DNA from: Acinetobacter soli
GTDB lineage: Bacteria; Pseudomonadota; Gammaproteobacteria; Pseudomonadales; Moraxellaceae
Assembly: GCF_000760595.1 (NCBI RefSeq)
Contig: NZ_BBNM01000012.1
Span: 1 to 64,000 of the forward strand
Length of the DNA: 64,000 nt
Reading direction: 5' to 3'
Numbering within the stretch: position 1 is the first letter of the stretch; each line of letters begins with the position of its first letter. The notes beneath the pieces are model-generated. The model ran no database searches and was not told the origin of the DNA. It saw nothing but the letters and a program-made list of their open reading frames with translations. A program made the position numbers and the translations under genes. Shown here in pieces: positions 16,566-25,167 of this stretch.

Positions 16566-18740
16566 TTAAAATTTCACATTAAGTGAAACTTGAGCCGTTC
16601 GTGGTGCACCTAAAAATAAATAGTCATCGCCCATAAATCCACCTACATCACGCCAGTATTGCTTATTGAACAGATTTTCAATGGTCAGTCTGAGTGTAGA
16701 GTCATAACCACTGACTTTAAAGGCATAAGCTGCACCAAGATCAAACACACTATAACCGCCAACTTTTACAGTTCCAGACTTATTGGCATATTTACTGGCG
16801 CTATATTGCATACCCGCCAAGAGTCGTAGACCGTCTATTTGCGCGACATCATAAGACACATGCGTTGCAAAACGCAGTTTGGGTACATTTTGAATTTGAT
16901 GCCCTTCGTAAGCATCAACTTCACTTCCTTCCCAACGAGACTTCATCAATGCCAAACTTGAGCTCAGTTCAATTTGTGATGAAAGCTTGCCCGTCAATCC
17001 GAATTCGATTCCTTGAGAACGCTGATCACCTTTTTCGATAAACGTGAGATTGCCTTCATCAGTAGGTGCAACAAACTGATTATTCTGCTTTAAATCAAAA
17101 AGTGCCAAGCTGAGCAAAGCGTTGTTGTACTGCTGTTTGAAGCCCAGCTCATATTGTCGTGACTGAACAGGTGCCAAGACCTGATTGGCATTGCTTGTAT
17201 ACCATGGTGCTGTTCCACCGTCCGCTAAACCTTTCGCATAAGAAAGATAAACTATTGTATTTTCAAGTGGTCGATAACTTAATGCCATTTGTGGTAAAAA
17301 TTTTTGAATGTCTGTATGACGATTTTCCGTACCATCACTGTCATACGCTTTTTCATTTAAATCGATCCATTTTCCACCCAGTAATACTGTCCATTGTGGA
17401 TCAACCTCCATTCGATCTGTAAATGCCACAGAAAGCTGCTTACTTTCGAGTGGCTTATATCGATTTCCTAAATCAAATGTAGCGGGCTCAAAATCGATGG
17501 TGTCCTGATAAATATTCCCTGTTCCAACGTGTGTATTAATACCAACATAACGTTTTTGATTTTTTTCTACAGCAGCCAGTTCAAAATTCAAATGATGATG
17601 TACAGTTCCCGTTTCAAATTGGCCCTTTAAACTCGATTTGAGTTGTGTGGTCATACGTACATCGTCTGGGCTACGGTAATCGTAAAGATCGTAGTTTCCA
17701 TCGGCATCAAAGGTATTTTCAATCGGTTTCAAACCTTTATAGGAACCATATGGAAAGGCAATATAATCGTCAATTTTGACATGGCTATAACTCGCACCGA
17801 TGCTCGCAGCCCAGTCTGAGTTAATTTGATAGCGATACGTCAGGCTGGTGTTCAGCGCAACGTTGGTGACTGGCTTACTCCAGCTTTGATAACCCAGCAA
17901 TCTGCTCCAAGCCACATCAGTCGGAACTGTTGAGCCGTCGAGTAATTGGTATCCCGGAACTGAACGTTGTTTTTGGCGTTGTGATTCAATATCAAACTGA
18001 AGCTGTGATTGATCATCAATCTGCCAATCGAGTGCGAGTGAGCCGAACACACGTTGACCGTTAGCATGCTCGACATAAGGATGAATCTGTTCTTCGGCAA
18101 GATTTACGCGATAACCTAAGGTTTGCGCTTTGCCTAAAAAGCCACCGACATCTAGCCCGATAGATGTTCCTCCCTCACTGTTGGCACCCACAGTAACTGA
18201 ACGAATATCCTCTGGACGCTTTGTAACATAATTGACGACGCCACCGGGTGTCGACATGCCACTTTGAATGGCCGAAATGCCTTTTAGAATTTCTACTCGA
18301 TCCTTATTTTCAAGTGCAATGTTTTGTTCACCACGAACCACATAGCCATTGAGCAGATAGCTTGAACCTAAAGCCAGCGCAAAACCACGCGAGACAAAAT
18401 TCGGATAGTAACCGATTGCAGCATATCCATCTCCCAAAGCAGCATCATTCTTGATCACATCGGTCAGTACTTTGGCTTGCTGATCCTCTAAGCGTGCTGA
18501 ACTCACGACAGATACAGAGGCTGGAATATCTTTTAACTGCGTTGTACCAAAACCTTCCAGATTAACATTTTGACGCAAATAACCAGAATCTTGCTGATTG
18601 GCACTCAACACAATGGTTTCGAGCTGCTTAGATTGAGTTTCTGCAAAACTGAGTGTACTTAAAGTACCAATACCTGTACCTAAGATCATTTTTAAACAAC
18701 GAAAAAGAAATGTGGTGGGAAACATCTGGGCGTTTATCAT
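16566..18740 (-). CDS. TonB-dependent siderophore receptor
   Basis: A 724-residue outer-membrane receptor. The start at 18740 (MINAQMFPTTFLFRCLKMIL) has AGGATC 7-8 bases upstream; an upstream ATG at 18767 has none. After the signal peptide comes the plug (FGTTQLKDIPASVSVVSSARLEDQQ... RVEILKGISAIQSGMSTPGGVVNYVTKRP) and a 22-strand barrel ending VSLNVKF with terminal Phe. No N-terminal signalling (secretin/TonB short) domain is present, so it is not an FpvA-type transducer. It resembles ferric-siderophore receptors of the FhuA/FoxA group. No Fur box was recognised upstream. It is monocistronic. Confidence 0.9.
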   Translation of the reverse strand: MINAQMFPTTFLFRCLKMILGTGIGTLSTLSFAETQSKQLETIVLSANQQDSGYLRQNVNLEGFGTTQLKDIPASVSVVSSARLEDQQAKVLTDVIKNDAALGDGYAAIGYYPNFVSRGFALALGSSYLLNGYVVRGEQNIALENKDRVEILKGISAIQSGMSTPGGVVNYVTKRPEDIRSVTVGANSEGGTSIGLDVGGFLGKAQTLGYRVNLAEEQIHPYVEHANGQRVFGSLALDWQIDDQSQLQFDIESQRQKQRSVPGYQLLDGSTVPTDVAWSRLLGYQSWSKPVTNVALNTSLTYRYQINSDWAASIGASYSHVKIDDYIAFPYGSYKGLKPIENTFDADGNYDLYDYRSPDDVRMTTQLKSSLKGQFETGTVHHHLNFELAAVEKNQKRYVGINTHVGTGNIYQDTIDFEPATFDLGNRYKPLESKQLSVAFTDRMEVDPQWTVLLGGKWIDLNEKAYDSDGTENRHTDIQKFLPQMALSYRPLENTIVYLSYAKGLADGGTAPWYTSNANQVLAPVQSRQYELGFKQQYNNALLSLALFDLKQNNQFVAPTDEGNLTFIEKGDQRSQGIEFGLTGKLSSQIELSSSLALMKSRWEGSEVDAYEGHQIQNVPKLRFATHVSYDVAQIDGLRLLAGMQYSASKYANKSGTVKVGGYSVFDLGAAYAFKVSGYDSTLRLTIENLFNKQYWRDVGGFMGDDYLFLGAPRTAQVSLNVKF

Positions 18741-18959
18741 AAATGATCCTGAATACTCAAAACTCAATGTAACTTTGCGTAAGTAAAAATATATGCAGAG
18801 TATATAGGAGTCATATCCAGATCAAACGCATTGTTTGCTTTATTTGTTGAGTAAAATACACAATTAAAAGCTAAAAATTTGAAAAAAATCAAAAATTGAT
18901 TTAAACAATAACTTAGTCAGTTTCTATTACACATGTAGCAAATCATTAGGATTAAAAAA

Positions 18960-19868
18960 ATGGCCTCATGGAATATCCACTCCGTTGTAGACGGCTTGCA
19001 AAAAGCACGGCACGACTGGCGTGAAAGTCAACATCGCACCAAAGAGATGGGAGATCGCGAACTGCCATCTAAGGAAGTTCTTCGGGTCGTGGTTAATGAC
19101 TTATGCGGCATTTTATTTCCGATGCGACTTGGACCTGCAGAACTTCGCCAAGAAACCGAAAATTACTATATTGCTTATACGCTTGACCGCGTATTAAACG
19201 AACTTTTTATACAAGTACGCATGGCCTTGCATTACGAGGCAAAGCTGCACCCAAGTACTGTCGATCAAGACATCGATACATATGCCAAAACCATAGTCCA
19301 AGATTTTGCCAATGCGCTGCCAGATATCCGCCGTTTACTTGATGAAGATGTACTCGCGGCTTTTGAGGGCGATCCGGCTGCTCACAGTGTCGATGAGGTA
19401 CTGATTTGTTATCCGGGATTATTGGCGATTATCCATCATCGTCTTTCACATCAGCTATATAAGCATGTGCCGCTGGTGTCTAGAATTATTTCTGAACTGG
19501 CGCATTCTGCAACAGGTATCGATATTCATCCAGGTGCCCAAATTGGTAAAGGTTTCTTTATCGATCATGGAACCGGCGTTGTGATTGGAGAAACCTGTAT
19601 TATTGGTGAGCGTGTGCGTATTTATCAGGCAGTAACACTGGGTGCAAAACGATTTGAGCTTACCGATGATGGTGGCCTGAAAAAAGATTATGCGCGTCAT
19701 CCGATTGTAGAAGATGAAGTGGTAATTTATGCAGGTGCCACGATTTTAGGCCGAATTATCATTGGTAAAGGATCTACGATTGGCGGAAATGTATGGCTGA
19801 CGCACAGTGTGCCTGCGGCAAGCCAAATTTTGCAATCGCCATCTGAATCTTGTAAAAAAGTACCTTAA
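18960..19868 (+). CDS. epsC: Serine O-acetyltransferase (CysE/EpsC type)
   Basis: A 302-residue cytosolic enzyme making O-acetyl-L-serine from serine and acetyl-CoA, the first step of cysteine synthesis. The first 165 residues are the helical SATase domain. The C-terminal left-handed beta-helix shows hexapeptides: GIDIHPGAQIGKGFFIDHGTGVVIGETCIIGERVRIYQAVTLGA. The catalytic His is in FIDHGTGV, with Asp in DIHPGA. The length and GDPAAHSVDEVLICYPGLLAI block fit the EpsC subtype. A ribosome site (TTAGGATT) precedes the ATG, and a strong terminator follows. Confidence 0.93.
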   Translation: MASWNIHSVVDGLQKARHDWRESQHRTKEMGDRELPSKEVLRVVVNDLCGILFPMRLGPAELRQETENYYIAYTLDRVLNELFIQVRMALHYEAKLHPSTVDQDIDTYAKTIVQDFANALPDIRRLLDEDVLAAFEGDPAAHSVDEVLICYPGLLAIIHHRLSHQLYKHVPLVSRIISELAHSATGIDIHPGAQIGKGFFIDHGTGVVIGETCIIGERVRIYQAVTLGAKRFELTDDGGLKKDYARHPIVEDEVVIYAGATILGRIIIGKGSTIGGNVWLTHSVPAASQILQSPSESCKKVP

Positions 19869-19884
19869 GGTTATTACCCTCATC

Positions 19885-19943
19885 ATAAATCCACTTCAGA
19901 GTATCGTTAAAATATTGAGGAAGTGGATTTATATCTTTTTTAT
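19885..19943 (+). terminator. Terminator after the serine acetyltransferase gene
   Basis: ATAAATCCACTTC (19885-19897) pairs with GAAGTGGATTTAT (19920-19932), a 13-bp stem with a 22-base loop, followed by ATCTTTTTTATTT. The convergent gene at 19960 can also use it. Confidence 0.85.
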
Positions 19944-19959
19944 TTAATAATCAAATTCT

Positions 19960-20265
19960 CTATATTTTAATGACGTCGCGTACCAAAACCGACATAAAAA
20001 TATTTTTTGTTAAACGTGCAGTGCCATGAGCAATAAAATCGTCAGACATCATTTCGATTTGCTGTAAACTTTCATAATAGATTTGCTCATCGAAGGCAAT
20101 TTGATCTGAACTACTGCTTTCAACTTTTGAAGAAATCCATTCTTGCTCGAATATCAATTTTAATCTAGCTAAAAAATCTGTTCGTGTTGAAGCATTATTG
20201 ACGTGATACAGTATTCGTTCTTGCTCATCTGAACTGATCGAAAAAATCATCTCATACACTTTCAT
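19960..20265 (-). CDS. Hypothetical protein, 101 residues
   Basis: A cytosolic acidic protein beginning MKVYEMIFSISSDEQERILYHVNNASTRTDFLARLKLIFEQEW and ending LTKNIFMSVLVRDVIKI. Mostly helical, without signal or membrane segment. No ribosome site is visible before the ATG. A terminator-like structure (20291-20330) stands just upstream, so its transcription could be attenuated. No family recognised. Confidence 0.55.
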   Translation of the reverse strand: MKVYEMIFSISSDEQERILYHVNNASTRTDFLARLKLIFEQEWISSKVESSSSDQIAFDEQIYYESLQQIEMMSDDFIAHGTARLTKNIFMSVLVRDVIKI

Positions 20266-20290
20266 TTTTTATTAGACATAGTTTTACAAA

Positions 20291-20358
20291 ATAAAAAAAC
20301 CTGTAACCGGGAATGCAAAACCATTACAGGGTTTCCACAATGGAAATCAATTTTGTTA
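20291..20358 (-). ncRNA. Putative small RNA or terminated leader, about 65 nt
   Basis: On the minus strand a possible promoter (TTGGTT at 20389-20384, 17 bases, GATATA at 20366-20361) is followed by two hairpins: TTTCCA-TTG-TGGAAA (20346-20332) and CCTGTAA...TTACAGG (20330-20300) with a 17-base loop, then seven T's (20299-20293). This is a complete small-transcript layout that no ORF explains. It ends about 25 bp before the gene at 20265, so attenuation of that gene is an alternative. Confidence 0.5.
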
Positions 20359-20573
20359 AATATATCACATTTTTTAATATTTAAACCAATTAATTATCTT
20401 TTTTATTTAATTTAAATTTCACAATTTATGTTAAAAATTTAGGCTAGCTTAAGTTATCTCATCTTCTATTTTCACTAAAATAAACAGAAATAATCACTAA
20501 GAATCAATTACTCTTTGTTATCGCATGAATGAATAGAGAAATTGCCTCTTACAATTACTTTGACTAAAATTTG

Positions 20574-20589
20574 TTGTATGATGTCTTAT
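20574..20589 (+). promoter_or_regulatory. Putative GntR (FadR-type) operator A
   Basis: TTGTATGATGTCTTAT lies 20 bp before the hydroxyacid dehydrogenase start. The same 16-mer, with 1-5 changes, recurs before gudD, the permease gene and kdgD, and the GntR gene is nearby. Confidence 0.6.
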
Positions 20590-20608
20590 CTTTAAATGTT
20601 ATGATCTT

Positions 20609-21565
20609 ATGAAATCTTTAAAAATTACTTGTACAGAAAAATACGTGTTACTTGATCAAGCATTCGAGTTCGATTTTCCAGTGGATTATACCGAGTTTGA
20701 GCAGCTCACTCAGGAGCAGTTTGCGACACAAGTATTCGATCAAGATGTACTCATTATCAGTGATTTAGATATTAATGAAACTATTTTAAAAAATAACCCG
20801 AATTTAAAACTGGTGGCATTATGTTCAACCGGATTCAATCATGTCAACATGCCTTTATTGCGGCAACATGGTATTCAGGTATGTAATATTCGCGGCTATG
20901 CAGGCGATGCTGTAGCAGAACATGCATTTACCTTTATGATTTATCTGATTAAAAATTTTGGCCAGCAGCTTCAAGGTGTATTAGAGGACAAATGGTCGAT
21001 CGGAGATAGTTCGTTTCATTTGGCTGCCCCAATGCGCGAACTTAAAGGTAAAACGCTCACAATTATTGGCAAAGGTGAAATTGGTTTATCTCTTGCTCAA
21101 AAAGCTGAGGCTTTTGGAATGCACGTTCTCTTTAGTGAGCGTAAAGGTGCAACAACGTGTCGTGAAGGCTATGTTCCTTTTGAAACAGCCATTCAAACTG
21201 CAGATATTGTGTCTCTACACTGCGAACTCAACCAACAGACTCGTCATTTAATTGATGCCTCAGTATTGAAGATGATGAAACCCAACAGTTTACTGATTAA
21301 TGTAGGACGTGGTGGTTTGGTCGATGCCAACGCCATTGTTGCAGCGATTGAATCTGGAGAATTGGCGGGCTATGCAGCTGATGTATTGGATCAAGAACCA
21401 CCACCAGTCGATCATCCCCTATTAAATTTACATAAGCAGCATGCCAATGTATTGATTACAGGACATATTGCTTGGGGAACCGACGAAGCACAGCAGCGGT
21501 TATTTTTAACCATTCAAGACAATATTAATAAAAATATGCAAGGTATTGAGCAAAATCTAGTTTAA
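20609..21565 (+). CDS. NAD(P)-dependent D-2-hydroxyacid dehydrogenase
   Basis: A 318-residue cytosolic enzyme of the glycerate/glyoxylate/hydroxypyruvate reductase group. The Rossmann motif GKGEIG is at 154-159. The catalytic triad is Arg234 (NVGRGGLVD), Glu263 (DQEPP) and His286 (GHIAWGT). The unusual GHIAWGT in place of GHxAWAS or PHxA suggests a HprA-like branch acting on hydroxypyruvate, glyoxylate or a related 2-keto acid. Its promoter carries the same 16-bp motif as the glucarate genes, so it may be induced with them although the alternative pathway to 2-oxoglutarate needs no such reductase. It converges on the GntR gene. Confidence 0.85.
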   Translation: MKSLKITCTEKYVLLDQAFEFDFPVDYTEFEQLTQEQFATQVFDQDVLIISDLDINETILKNNPNLKLVALCSTGFNHVNMPLLRQHGIQVCNIRGYAGDAVAEHAFTFMIYLIKNFGQQLQGVLEDKWSIGDSSFHLAAPMRELKGKTLTIIGKGEIGLSLAQKAEAFGMHVLFSERKGATTCREGYVPFETAIQTADIVSLHCELNQQTRHLIDASVLKMMKPNSLLINVGRGGLVDANAIVAAIESGELAGYAADVLDQEPPPVDHPLLNLHKQHANVLITGHIAWGTDEAQQRLFLTIQDNINKNMQGIEQNLV

Positions 21566-21571
21566 GCCTTG

Positions 21572-21603
21572 AGGTCGGGATTGTTCAAATTCAATCACGA
21601 CCT
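21572..21603. terminator. Terminator between convergent genes
   Basis: AGGTCG-G-GATTG pairs with CAATC-A-CGACCT across an 8-base loop, with TTAATTTT after it on +. It serves the dehydrogenase gene on + and the gntR gene on minus. Confidence 0.75.
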
Positions 21604-21612
21604 TAATTTTGA

Positions 21613-22341
21613 TTATTGTTTGAATTTCTTAATACTTTTAGACAAATGTGCACGCATCATTTGACGAGCAAGTAATCCATCTTGATCCACAATTGCATTG
21701 TAAATATTCACGTGGTCATGATGTACAGACTTAAGATAGTCCTCACGATTTTCCGGGCTCTTTTCAATTGAATTGAGTCGAGCACGCGGAATGATTTTTT
21801 CACCCAGATACTTTAAAAAATCGACAAAATATTGATTACTTGATGCTTCTGCAATTGCAATATGAAAGTCATAATCTGCCTTGACCGTTCCATCGTTTGC
21901 TGTTGACGAAATATGAGATTCAAAATCTTCAAGCGCTGCTTTCATTTTGGCAATATGAATATCTGAACGGCGCTCGGATGCCAAAAATACCGCTTCCGAC
22001 TCTAAGCTAATTCGAAGCTCAAGTAATGCCACAATGTCATTGATGGTTTCTAGGCTAGCGTTGGACAACAAAAAATTTTGTTCTGCGATCTGTTCTTTTA
22101 CAAATGTGCCAATTCCATGACGGGTTTCGACATATCCTAACGAGCGAAGTTCTGTGATCGTCTCTCGAATCACGGAGCGACTGACTTCAAATGCCTCGAT
22201 CAGCTCAAGTTCAGTAGGAATTTTTTCTCCAACTTTAAATTCTCCAGACTGAATTTTTGCAATAAGTTGTTCTACAATAATCTGGCTTAGTTTTTTTGCT
22301 GATCTAGGTTTGATTGCGCTAGACATATTTGAAGAACTCAT
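21613..22341 (-). CDS. GntR/FadR family transcriptional regulator of sugar-diacid catabolism
   Basis: A 242-residue regulator. Residues 15-85 hold the winged helix (QIIVEQLIAKIQSGEFKVGEKIPTELELIEAFEVSRSVIRETITELRSLGYVETRHGIGTFV); residues 95-235 hold the FCD ligand domain (LLELRISLESEAVFLASERR... DYDFHIAIAEASSNQYFVDFL... HVNIYNAIVDQDGLLARQMMRAHL), with the Asp and His residues that bind metal and a small acid. An internal ATG at 22326 is possible. Its place beside the glucarate genes, and the repeated 16-bp motif in their promoters, point to local control; TTGTCAG also occurs in its own upstream region (about 22377-22392 on minus). Confidence 0.9.
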   Translation of the reverse strand: MSSSNMSSAIKPRSAKKLSQIIVEQLIAKIQSGEFKVGEKIPTELELIEAFEVSRSVIRETITELRSLGYVETRHGIGTFVKEQIAEQNFLLSNASLETINDIVALLELRISLESEAVFLASERRSDIHIAKMKAALEDFESHISSTANDGTVKADYDFHIAIAEASSNQYFVDFLKYLGEKIIPRARLNSIEKSPENREDYLKSVHHDHVNIYNAIVDQDGLLARQMMRAHLSKSIKKFKQ

Positions 22342-22457
22342 TAAACATTAGAAAATTCGATTATTCATATTACTATAAACTGACAAGTTAGTCATAAGCA
22401 CATTGAAAAAATTCAGCTTATGGGCAGTTTTGAAAATTAAAAACAGTGTTATAAAAG

Positions 22458-22483
22458 AGCAGTTCAGCTACAGCTGAACCGCT
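22458..22483 (-). terminator. Terminator of the kdgD-aldehyde dehydrogenase operon
   Basis: On the minus strand AGC-G-GTTCAGCT, loop GT, AGCTGAAC-T-GCT, then CTTTTATAAC, directly after the aldehyde dehydrogenase stop at 22492. Confidence 0.8.
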
Positions 22484-22491
22484 TTCTCATA

Positions 22492-24081
22492 TTAGATTGC
22501 ATTTTTTGTGAATTGACCGTTAATCAACCGATGGATGTTTAATGGATTAGTATCTTTTAGTGCATCAGGCAGCAAGGCCTGCGGAGTATTTTGGTAGCAT
22601 ACCGGACGCAAAAAGCGATCGATAGCACCTGTACCTACCGAGGTGCCGCGTGCATCACTGGTTGCCGGAAATGGACCACCATGTACCATGGCATCACAAA
22701 CTTCTACACCTGTTGGGTAGCCATTAAATAATACACGGCCAGCTTTACGGGTGAGTGTTTGTAATAGATCTGCAGCCTCTGCCAAATCGCTATCATCACC
22801 AATAATAGTTGCGGTGAGCTGACCACCTAGAGCATTGAGTCCTTGCAGGAGCTCAGCCTTGGTTTCAACCGAAACAACCACCGACATCGGACCAAATACT
22901 TCATGTTGCAACAATGCATGACCTTTTAGCAGCAAAGAAGAATCTGCTTTGAACAAATGCGCCTGTGCCTGTGAAGCCATTTCTGGCGCTAAACCAGATG
23001 CGATGTGTTCAAAACCTGATGCATCAACTAGGTTTTGAATGCCCTGATGATAACTTTTTAAGGTACCCCGATTAAGCATCACTTGTGGAGCAGCACTACG
23101 TGTTGAGTCAATCAAAGCCTCCACAAATCGATCAAACTCAACACTTTTAATCCCAATAATCAAACCTGGTTTTGTACAAAACTGGCCACATCCCATGTTA
23201 AATGAAGCAACTGTATCTTGTGCAATTTTCTCTGCACGTGCGTTAAGCGCATCTGGTAGCACAACTACAGGATTAACGCTCGACATTTCTGCAAAAAATG
23301 GAATAGGCTGAGTGCGGTTTTGTGCTAAGCGAAACAATGCCATTCCGCCTTCGAGTGAGCCCGTGAAACCGGCAGCTTGAATGAGAGGATGCTCGACCAG
23401 ATTAGCACCTACTCGTGCTCCAAAGATCATATTGAATGTGCCACGCGGCATATTGCAAATCTCGATTGCTTTTTCGATCGCCTGAGCAACCAGTTCAGCT
23501 GTTGCCATATGACCTGAATGTGCCTTAAATACCACGCTACAGCCTGCGGCAAGCGCTGCGACTGTATCACCACCTGCGGTAGAAAATGCAAGCGGAAAGT
23601 TACTGGCACCAAAAACTGCAACCGGCCCCACGCCAACTTTATATTGTCTTAAATCGACACGCGGTAAAGGTTTACGATCTGGCAGCGCGGTATCAATTCG
23701 AGCACCCAGTACATCTCCACGGCGCAGCAATTCAGCAAATAGTCGAAGTTGCCCTGTTACTCGTGCAGTTTCACCTTGCAAGCGCGCAAGTGGTAAGCCT
23801 GTTTCTAGGGCCGCCACTTCTTGAAGCTCAGCACCTAGCCCTTCAATCTGAATGGCAATTTCATCTAAAAATAATGCGCGTTGTTCGTGACTGGTATTTT
23901 GGTATGTCAAAAATGCCTGATGTGCGGCTTTTGCTGCAAGATCCACCTCATTCAAACTGGCTTGACTAAATATATAGCCAGTCGGCTGATAGTCTGTAGC
24001 ATTGATACTTTCTAAGCTTGCCGCGTGTTCTGCAACACGTTGACCCTGAATAAACTGTTTACCGATATTCTTGCTCATCAT
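22492..24081 (-). CDS. 2,5-dioxopentanoate (alpha-ketoglutarate semialdehyde) dehydrogenase
   Basis: A 529-residue NADP-preferring aldehyde dehydrogenase that oxidises 2,5-dioxopentanoate to 2-oxoglutarate, the last step of the alternative glucarate route. Counted from the first ATG, catalytic Cys302 is in NMGCGQFCTKPG, general base Glu265 in FFAEMSSVNP, and Asn161 in FGASNFPLAFS. The C-terminal block GVEVCDAMVHGGPFPATSD is specific to this subfamily. The second ATG (24078) is equally possible; AGGAAA lies 5-8 bases before. It follows kdgD by about 23 bp, one operon. Confidence 0.94.
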   Translation of the reverse strand: MMSKNIGKQFIQGQRVAEHAASLESINATDYQPTGYIFSQASLNEVDLAAKAAHQAFLTYQNTSHEQRALFLDEIAIQIEGLGAELQEVAALETGLPLARLQGETARVTGQLRLFAELLRRGDVLGARIDTALPDRKPLPRVDLRQYKVGVGPVAVFGASNFPLAFSTAGGDTVAALAAGCSVVFKAHSGHMATAELVAQAIEKAIEICNMPRGTFNMIFGARVGANLVEHPLIQAAGFTGSLEGGMALFRLAQNRTQPIPFFAEMSSVNPVVVLPDALNARAEKIAQDTVASFNMGCGQFCTKPGLIIGIKSVEFDRFVEALIDSTRSAAPQVMLNRGTLKSYHQGIQNLVDASGFEHIASGLAPEMASQAQAHLFKADSSLLLKGHALLQHEVFGPMSVVVSVETKAELLQGLNALGGQLTATIIGDDSDLAEAADLLQTLTRKAGRVLFNGYPTGVEVCDAMVHGGPFPATSDARGTSVGTGAIDRFLRPVCYQNTPQALLPDALKDTNPLNIHRLINGQFTKNAI

Positions 24082-24104
24082 AGTATTTCCTTAAAACTTT
24101 GAAC

Positions 24105-25016
24105 TTATTGCGGGCCAAGTGTCGCAATCAATTCTGCTAAATCTTCGTAATCCGCAGGCGTCATATCACTGAGCGGCGGACGAACCGGCCCTGCATCATG
24201 CCCTACAATTTTCGCCCCTGCTTTGATCATACTTACCGCATAACCAGACTTACGGTTGCGGATTTTGATCAGAGGTAAAAAGAAGTCACGAATCAAACGT
24301 TGGGTTGTTTCAAAGTCATCACGACGTAAAGCGTTGTAAAACTCCATCGCTGTTTTTGGAATAAAGTTAAATACAGCCGATGAATAGACAGGTGAACCTA
24401 ATGCCTTGTAAGGCGCTGCAAAAACTTCCGCCGTAGGTAAGCCACCCAAATATGACAAACGATCACCAAAGGTTTGTACCACTTCCGTCATCATATCGAT
24501 TTGGCCCGAACTGTCTTTAAAGCCAATCAGATTTGGACAGGCTTCAACCAGTTGATGTAGAGAATCAACATTGAGTTTAGAAACACTGCGGTTATAAAAA
24601 ATCACACCAAAATCGACTGCTTGGCAGATCTGTTTCACGTGTTCAATCAAACCTTCTTGGCTTGCTTCGGTTAAGTAGTGCGGCATCAGCAAAATACCGT
24701 GAGCACCTAAACGCTCTGCTTCTTGGGCTTGAGCAATTGCTTGACGTGTTGGACCACCTGCACCTGCAATGATTGGAACACTACCCTTGCACGCATCGAC
24801 TGCCGTTTTAATAACATCCGAATATTCAGAACCGGTTAATGAAAAATATTCACCCGTACCACCCGCTGCAAATAAAGCACTTGCACCATAAGGCGCTAAC
24901 CATTCAAGACGTTTTTGATAAGACGCCGCATTAAATTCCCCATGCTGGTCAAAGTCAGTAACTGGAAAAGACAATAAACCGTCAGAAACAATTTTTTTTA
25001 ACTCAAGAGCATCCAT
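24105..25016 (-). CDS. kdgD: 5-dehydro-4-deoxyglucarate dehydratase KdgD
   Basis: A 303-residue TIM-barrel enzyme of the DapA/NAL superfamily that dehydrates and decarboxylates 5-dehydro-4-deoxyglucarate to 2,5-dioxopentanoate. Counted from MDALELKK, the Schiff-base Lys167 is in [10 protein letters not shown] and Tyr141 in [15 protein letters not shown] near 53-60 is the carboxylate-binding loop. A longer frame reaches 25052, but AAGGAT 11 bases before the ATG at 25016, and the usual family length of 303, fix this start. It is separated from gudD by a strong terminator, with its own operator-like motif at 25042-25057. Confidence 0.95.
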   Translation of the reverse strand: MDALELKKIVSDGLLSFPVTDFDQHGEFNAASYQKRLEWLAPYGASALFAAGGTGEYFSLTGSEYSDVIKTAVDACKGSVPIIAGAGGPTRQAIAQAQEAERLGAHGILLMPHYLTEASQEGLIEHVKQICQAVDFGVIFYNRSVSKLNVDSLHQLVEACPNLIGFKDSSGQIDMMTEVVQTFGDRLSYLGGLPTAEVFAAPYKALGSPVYSSAVFNFIPKTAMEFYNALRRDDFETTQRLIRDFFLPLIKIRNRKSGYAVSMIKAGAKIVGHDAGPVRPPLSDMTPADYEDLAELIATLGPQ

Positions 25017-25041
25017 TAACGCATATCCTTTTGAACCTATG

Positions 25042-25057
25042 TTGTCAGACATCTTAC
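25042..25057. promoter_or_regulatory. Putative GntR operator D upstream of kdgD
   Basis: TTGTCAGACATCTTAC contains TGTC-A-GACA, the palindrome typical of FadR-family operators, and aligns with the three other copies. It lies 26 bp before the kdgD start. Confidence 0.6.
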
Positions 25058-25116
25058 ATCATATCTTTTTTCAGTTTCAATTCTTTTTTATTTTTTTTGC
25101 TAAATTTAATTCAATA

Positions 25117-25146
25117 AAAACGGCCGCTCGTGTGAGCGGCCGTTTT
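25117..25146. terminator. Terminator between gudD and kdgD
   Basis: AAAACGGCCGCTC (25117-25129), loop GTGT, GAGCGGCCGTTTT (25134-25146): a perfect 13-bp GC-rich stem flanked by A's and T's, 21 bp after the gudD stop. It isolates gudD from kdgD transcription. Confidence 0.93.
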
Positions 25147-25167
25147 GAATCATTCAAAAACTCTAAA

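Noticed and set aside
18741..18959. Fur box before the siderophore receptor gene
   Set aside because: No stretch matching GATAATGATAATCATTATC well enough was found, so iron control is not claimed from sequence.
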